This document shows, piece after piece, positions 15,233 through 16,931 of a stretch of DNA of 16,931 nt (position 1 is the stretch's first letter; every line of letters starts with the position of its first letter). The stretch is taken from NCBI GenBank assembly GCA_035513175.1, contig DATKCN010000261.1, forward strand, positions 1 to 16,931. Direction: 5' to 3'. This DNA comes from DATKCN01 sp035513175. Lineage in GTDB: Bacteria; Chloroflexota; Chloroflexia; Thermomicrobiales; CFX8. A program made the translations under genes and the position numbers. A model generated the notes under the pieces. The model ran no database searches and was not told the origin of the DNA. It was given only the letters and a program-made list of their open reading frames with translations.

Positions 15233-15490
15233 TCAACCGAACGCGTCATGTTCCGGAACCACCCTCACTTCAGCGTTGCGATAAAACAGCCGCGCCTTCT
15301 CAGTTGACACCTTCTCAATCGCGTTGAATGGTTCGTCCGAGTCACCAAACGTCGAGTGGTAGATCATTCCCACCCAATGAACGAAGTATTCGCCGTCATG
15401 ATTCCGGTAGAGCCGTGGTCCCGAGACATGCCCGGCACTCCCACGGGTGTTATCGGCAAGGAGAGTTGCGCGGTTCGGATCAAAAGGCAT
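15233..15490 (-). CDS. Small protein of unknown function in the transporter insert
   Basis: I do not recognise this 85-residue protein. It starts MPFDPNRATLLADNTRGSAG, has an aromatic middle (EYFVHWVGMIYHSTFG, 34-49) and ends in a charged strand-like segment, RLFYRNAEVRVVPEHD (67-82). It looks soluble, mixed alpha/beta, with no signal peptide or membrane helix. I accept it as a gene because GAGGAA lies 6 nt before the ATG (15488-15490) and the composition looks like protein rather than a high-G+C shadow frame. The open frame extends 11 codons further up, but the ribosome site fixes the start. It lies antisense between the ATPase and permease genes of one transporter, next to the MITE-like element, so it probably arrived with the insert. 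A small hairpin (15199-15216) follows it. Confidence 0.55.
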   Translation of the reverse strand: MPFDPNRATLLADNTRGSAGHVSGPRLYRNHDGEYFVHWVGMIYHSTFGDSDEPFNAIEKVSTEKARLFYRNAEVRVVPEHDAFG

Positions 15491-15588
15491 GTCGTGTTCC
15501 TCGCCAAGTATCAACGGGCACACGTGATCCCTCTAAATGTCCTTTCGTCGGGGGAACTTTGGGGATTCCCTAGCGGTTCAGGATAGCG

Positions 15589-15594
15589 TATCAT
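15589..15594 (+). promoter_or_regulatory. Possible -10 element for the permease gene
   Basis: TATCAT matches the -10 consensus in five of six positions. The best -35 at 17-nt spacing is only TTCCCT (15566-15571), a poor match. If real, it would let the insert drive the permease separately, with a leader of roughly 130 nt. Confidence 0.25.
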
Positions 15595-15728
15595 GGGCCT
15601 GTTCGGAGCATTCCGGGCCTGAGAACGTAAGCGCATCTCCTCAGAATGTAGGCAGGCGGCAAGTTCCGATTTTCCTTAACTACATAGGAGCTTTAGACCT
15701 CGTCTTGCGTCCGTGGGAGCGGGTGTTC

Positions 15729-16532
15729 ATGCAGCACGCCTTCCTGGCCATCATCGTGGTCGGCATCGTCTGCGGGGTGATCGGCTGCTTCGTCGTGCTG
15801 CGCGGCATGGCCTTTCTCGGCGACGCCTTCGCGCACGCCGTCTTTCCCGGCGTCGTGATCGCCTTCCTGCTGGGCGGCAGCATCTTCATTGGGGCGCTGC
15901 TGGCCGCCATCGTCGTCTCGCTGGGGATCGGCGCGCTGACGCAATCCGAGCGCATCCGCGAGGACACGGCCATCGGCGTCATGTTCGCCGGAGCATTCGC
16001 GCTGGGCATCGCGCTCATCAGCGCCACAGGCTCCTACACCCGCGACCTCGCCTCGTTCCTGCTCGGCAACATCCTCGGCGTCAGCCGCTCCGACCTGATT
16101 CTCACCGCCGCCACCGGAGTCGTCGTGCTGGGGACGCTGGCTGTCTTCCGCCGCGAGCTGGTGCTGATCACGTTCGACCGCACGCTGGCGTCGGCAATGG
16201 GCATTCATTTGTGGCGCTATGACCAGCTCTTCCTCATTCTGCTGGCGCTCGCGATCGTCACGGCGTTGCAGACAGTCGGCAACATTCTCGTGCTGGCCAT
16301 GCTGGTGACGCCCGCCGCGACCGCGCGCCTGATCGCCGACCGCCTGCCGGCCATGCTGCTGCTTTCGGCGAGCATCGGCGCCGTCTCCGGCGTCGGCGGC
16401 CTGTACCTGTCGTACTACCGTAACGTCGCGTCCGGCGCGGCCGTCGTGCTGGTCGCAACCACGATCTTCTTCGTCGTCTGGGGCGTCGTCAACGCCGAAC
16501 AACGCTGGCGCAGGCCGGGCCTCGCCGTTTGA
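15729..16532 (+). CDS. Metal ABC transporter permease (ABC-3 family, ZnuB/MntC type)
   Basis: This is the membrane channel of the Zn/Mn uptake system. Seen: about eight hydrophobic helices across 267 residues, the family signature FVVLRGMAFLGDAFAHAVFPGV (21-42) and the later TVGNILVLAMLVTPAATARL segment (182-201). I place the start at ATG 15729, with GGGAG 9 nt upstream. Family similarity begins slightly earlier (LDLVLRPWERVFM, from about 15693), where no ATG or GTG exists. TTG at 15705 or GTG at 15723 are other options. The frame is open up to 15537, but the extra residues look unlike the family. It should pair with the ATPase at 14067-14825, though insert DNA separates the two. A hairpin (16562-16577) follows its stop. 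Confidence 0.88.
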   Translation: MQHAFLAIIVVGIVCGVIGCFVVLRGMAFLGDAFAHAVFPGVVIAFLLGGSIFIGALLAAIVVSLGIGALTQSERIREDTAIGVMFAGAFALGIALISATGSYTRDLASFLLGNILGVSRSDLILTAATGVVVLGTLAVFRRELVLITFDRTLASAMGIHLWRYDQLFLILLALAIVTALQTVGNILVLAMLVTPAATARLIADRLPAMLLLSASIGAVSGVGGLYLSYYRNVASGAAVVLVATTIFFVVWGVVNAEQRWRRPGLAV

Positions 16533-16561
16533 CTGCCGAGGCGCGGGGGACGCGATCGAAG

Positions 16562-16577
16562 GCGTGATGCGTCACGC
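16562..16577 (+). terminator. Hairpin after the permease gene
   Basis: GCGTGA-TGCG-TCACGC forms a perfect 6-bp stem with a 4-nt loop 29 nt after the permease stop. There is no T tract, so it is only a candidate terminator. Confidence 0.35.
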
Positions 16578-16696
16578 GACGATGGCGTCGCCCAACGCGC
16601 AGGGGGCCCAGTGTGACCTCCCGGATTGGCCGCTCCGCCGTCCGGCATCTGACTTCCAACGTGGGACATGGCGCGAACCGCCCGGGGACCAGAACC

Positions 16697-16719
16697 GGGA
16701 GGCCACCCCTGGGCCTCCC
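16697..16719 (+). terminator. Strong G+C-rich hairpin upstream of the DUF4032 gene
   Basis: GGGAGGCC-ACCCCTG-GGCCTCCC forms a perfect 8-bp stem with a 7-nt loop. It overlaps a second, smaller stem TCCCC-TAC-GGGGA (16716-16728), so the two are mutually exclusive. Without a T tract it could be a terminator or a leader structure. The rest of the 273-bp spacer shows nothing else clear. Confidence 0.35.
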
Positions 16720-16805
16720 CTACGGGGATTGACGCCCAATCTGGTCACATGCGCTGCACTGCCTCCGCGATACACTTGCCCCGGCGCGAGATCGAAGGAG
16801 CATGC

Positions 16806-16931
16806 ATGCGCTTTCACATGAGTGCCCGCACCCAGCATCCTGACTTCCTCGACCTGCCGTGGCATCTCCCATTGCTCGAATGGGAAACGGAGCGCATCGT
16901 CGAGGTGGCCCGAGGGCTGCACCGGCACATC
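16806..16931 (+). CDS. DUF4032 domain protein, N-terminal fragment
   Basis: The first 42 codons are present before the window ends. The start ATG 16806 has AAGGAG (16795-16800) 5 nt upstream; another ATG at 16802 is in a different frame. The visible peptide has LDLPWHLPLLEWETERIVEV and then ARGLHRHI, which fits the opening of DUF4032 proteins as I remember it (a PW..PL..W segment followed by a GxxRH motif). The family has no established function; full-length members are a few hundred residues. The call rests on this short motif only. Confidence 0.6.
   Translation, partial: MRFHMSARTQHPDFLDLPWHLPLLEWETERIVEVARGLHRHI

Noticed and set aside
14967..15236. Minus-strand open frame of 89 codons ending against the small unknown gene
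   Set aside because: It is mostly MITE-like repeat sequence read as protein (including ILSRSEESP, a common artefact of that repeat) and starts with TTG without a ribosome site.
15328..15586. Two plus-strand open frames over the small unknown gene
   Set aside because: They overlap each other and the minus-strand gene and lack ribosome sites; the minus-strand frame has the better start signal.
16572..16928. Minus-strand open frame of 118 codons at the right edge
   Set aside because: It runs antisense through the DUF4032 start and the hairpin spacer, and shows no domain.

Overview
The window is G+C-rich (about two thirds by eye), with many GTG starts, tightly packed genes and long GAF/PAS and TPR signalling proteins. 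Together with the gene content this suggests a Chloroflexota bacterium of the Thermomicrobia/Sphaerobacter kind. That assignment is an inference; no rRNA or other marker gene is present. I see no tRNA, rRNA or CRISPR array.

Left part (1-3655): the tail of a GNAT acetyltransferase runs into a heptamer repeat array (GCGGGTA units). It faces fabI (enoyl-ACP reductase) on the minus strand, whose stop lies against an inverted version of the same array. Upstream of fabI on the same strand is a two-domain cupin protein. A divergent 164-bp gap then leads to a YtcJ-type metal-dependent amidohydrolase on the plus strand.

Signalling block (3652-11823): the amidohydrolase overlaps by ATGA a 1421-residue soluble histidine kinase with five GAF and two PAS domains and no receiver. 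It converges, with only 15 bp between stops, on a 1296-residue minus-strand protein. That protein joins a class III nucleotide cyclase to membrane helices and a very long TPR-rich tail. No response regulator is present. The two big proteins could be parts of one signalling circuit, but only proximity says so.

Metal block (11966-16532): on the minus strand lie a two-repeat dimeric alpha/beta-barrel protein, whose natural start codon seems lost, and an FmdB-type zinc-ribbon protein with a histidine-rich tail. Divergent from these, a good sigma-70-like promoter with a palindrome at the expected start site precedes a Zn/Mn ABC uptake operon: lipoprotein binding protein, then ATPase (GTGA overlap). 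The operon is interrupted by about 0.9 kb of visibly lower G+C DNA before the permease gene. This insert holds terminator-like hairpins, a 204-bp MITE-like element with 18-bp terminal inverted repeats, and an 85-residue protein of unknown function on the opposite strand. The permease gene beyond it has no standard start codon where its family normally begins.

Right edge: after a 273-bp spacer with two hairpins, a DUF4032 gene begins and runs off the window. The most unusual parts are the interrupted metal-transport operon with its MITE-like element, the inverted heptamer arrays at the GNAT/fabI junction, and the gene with the missing start.
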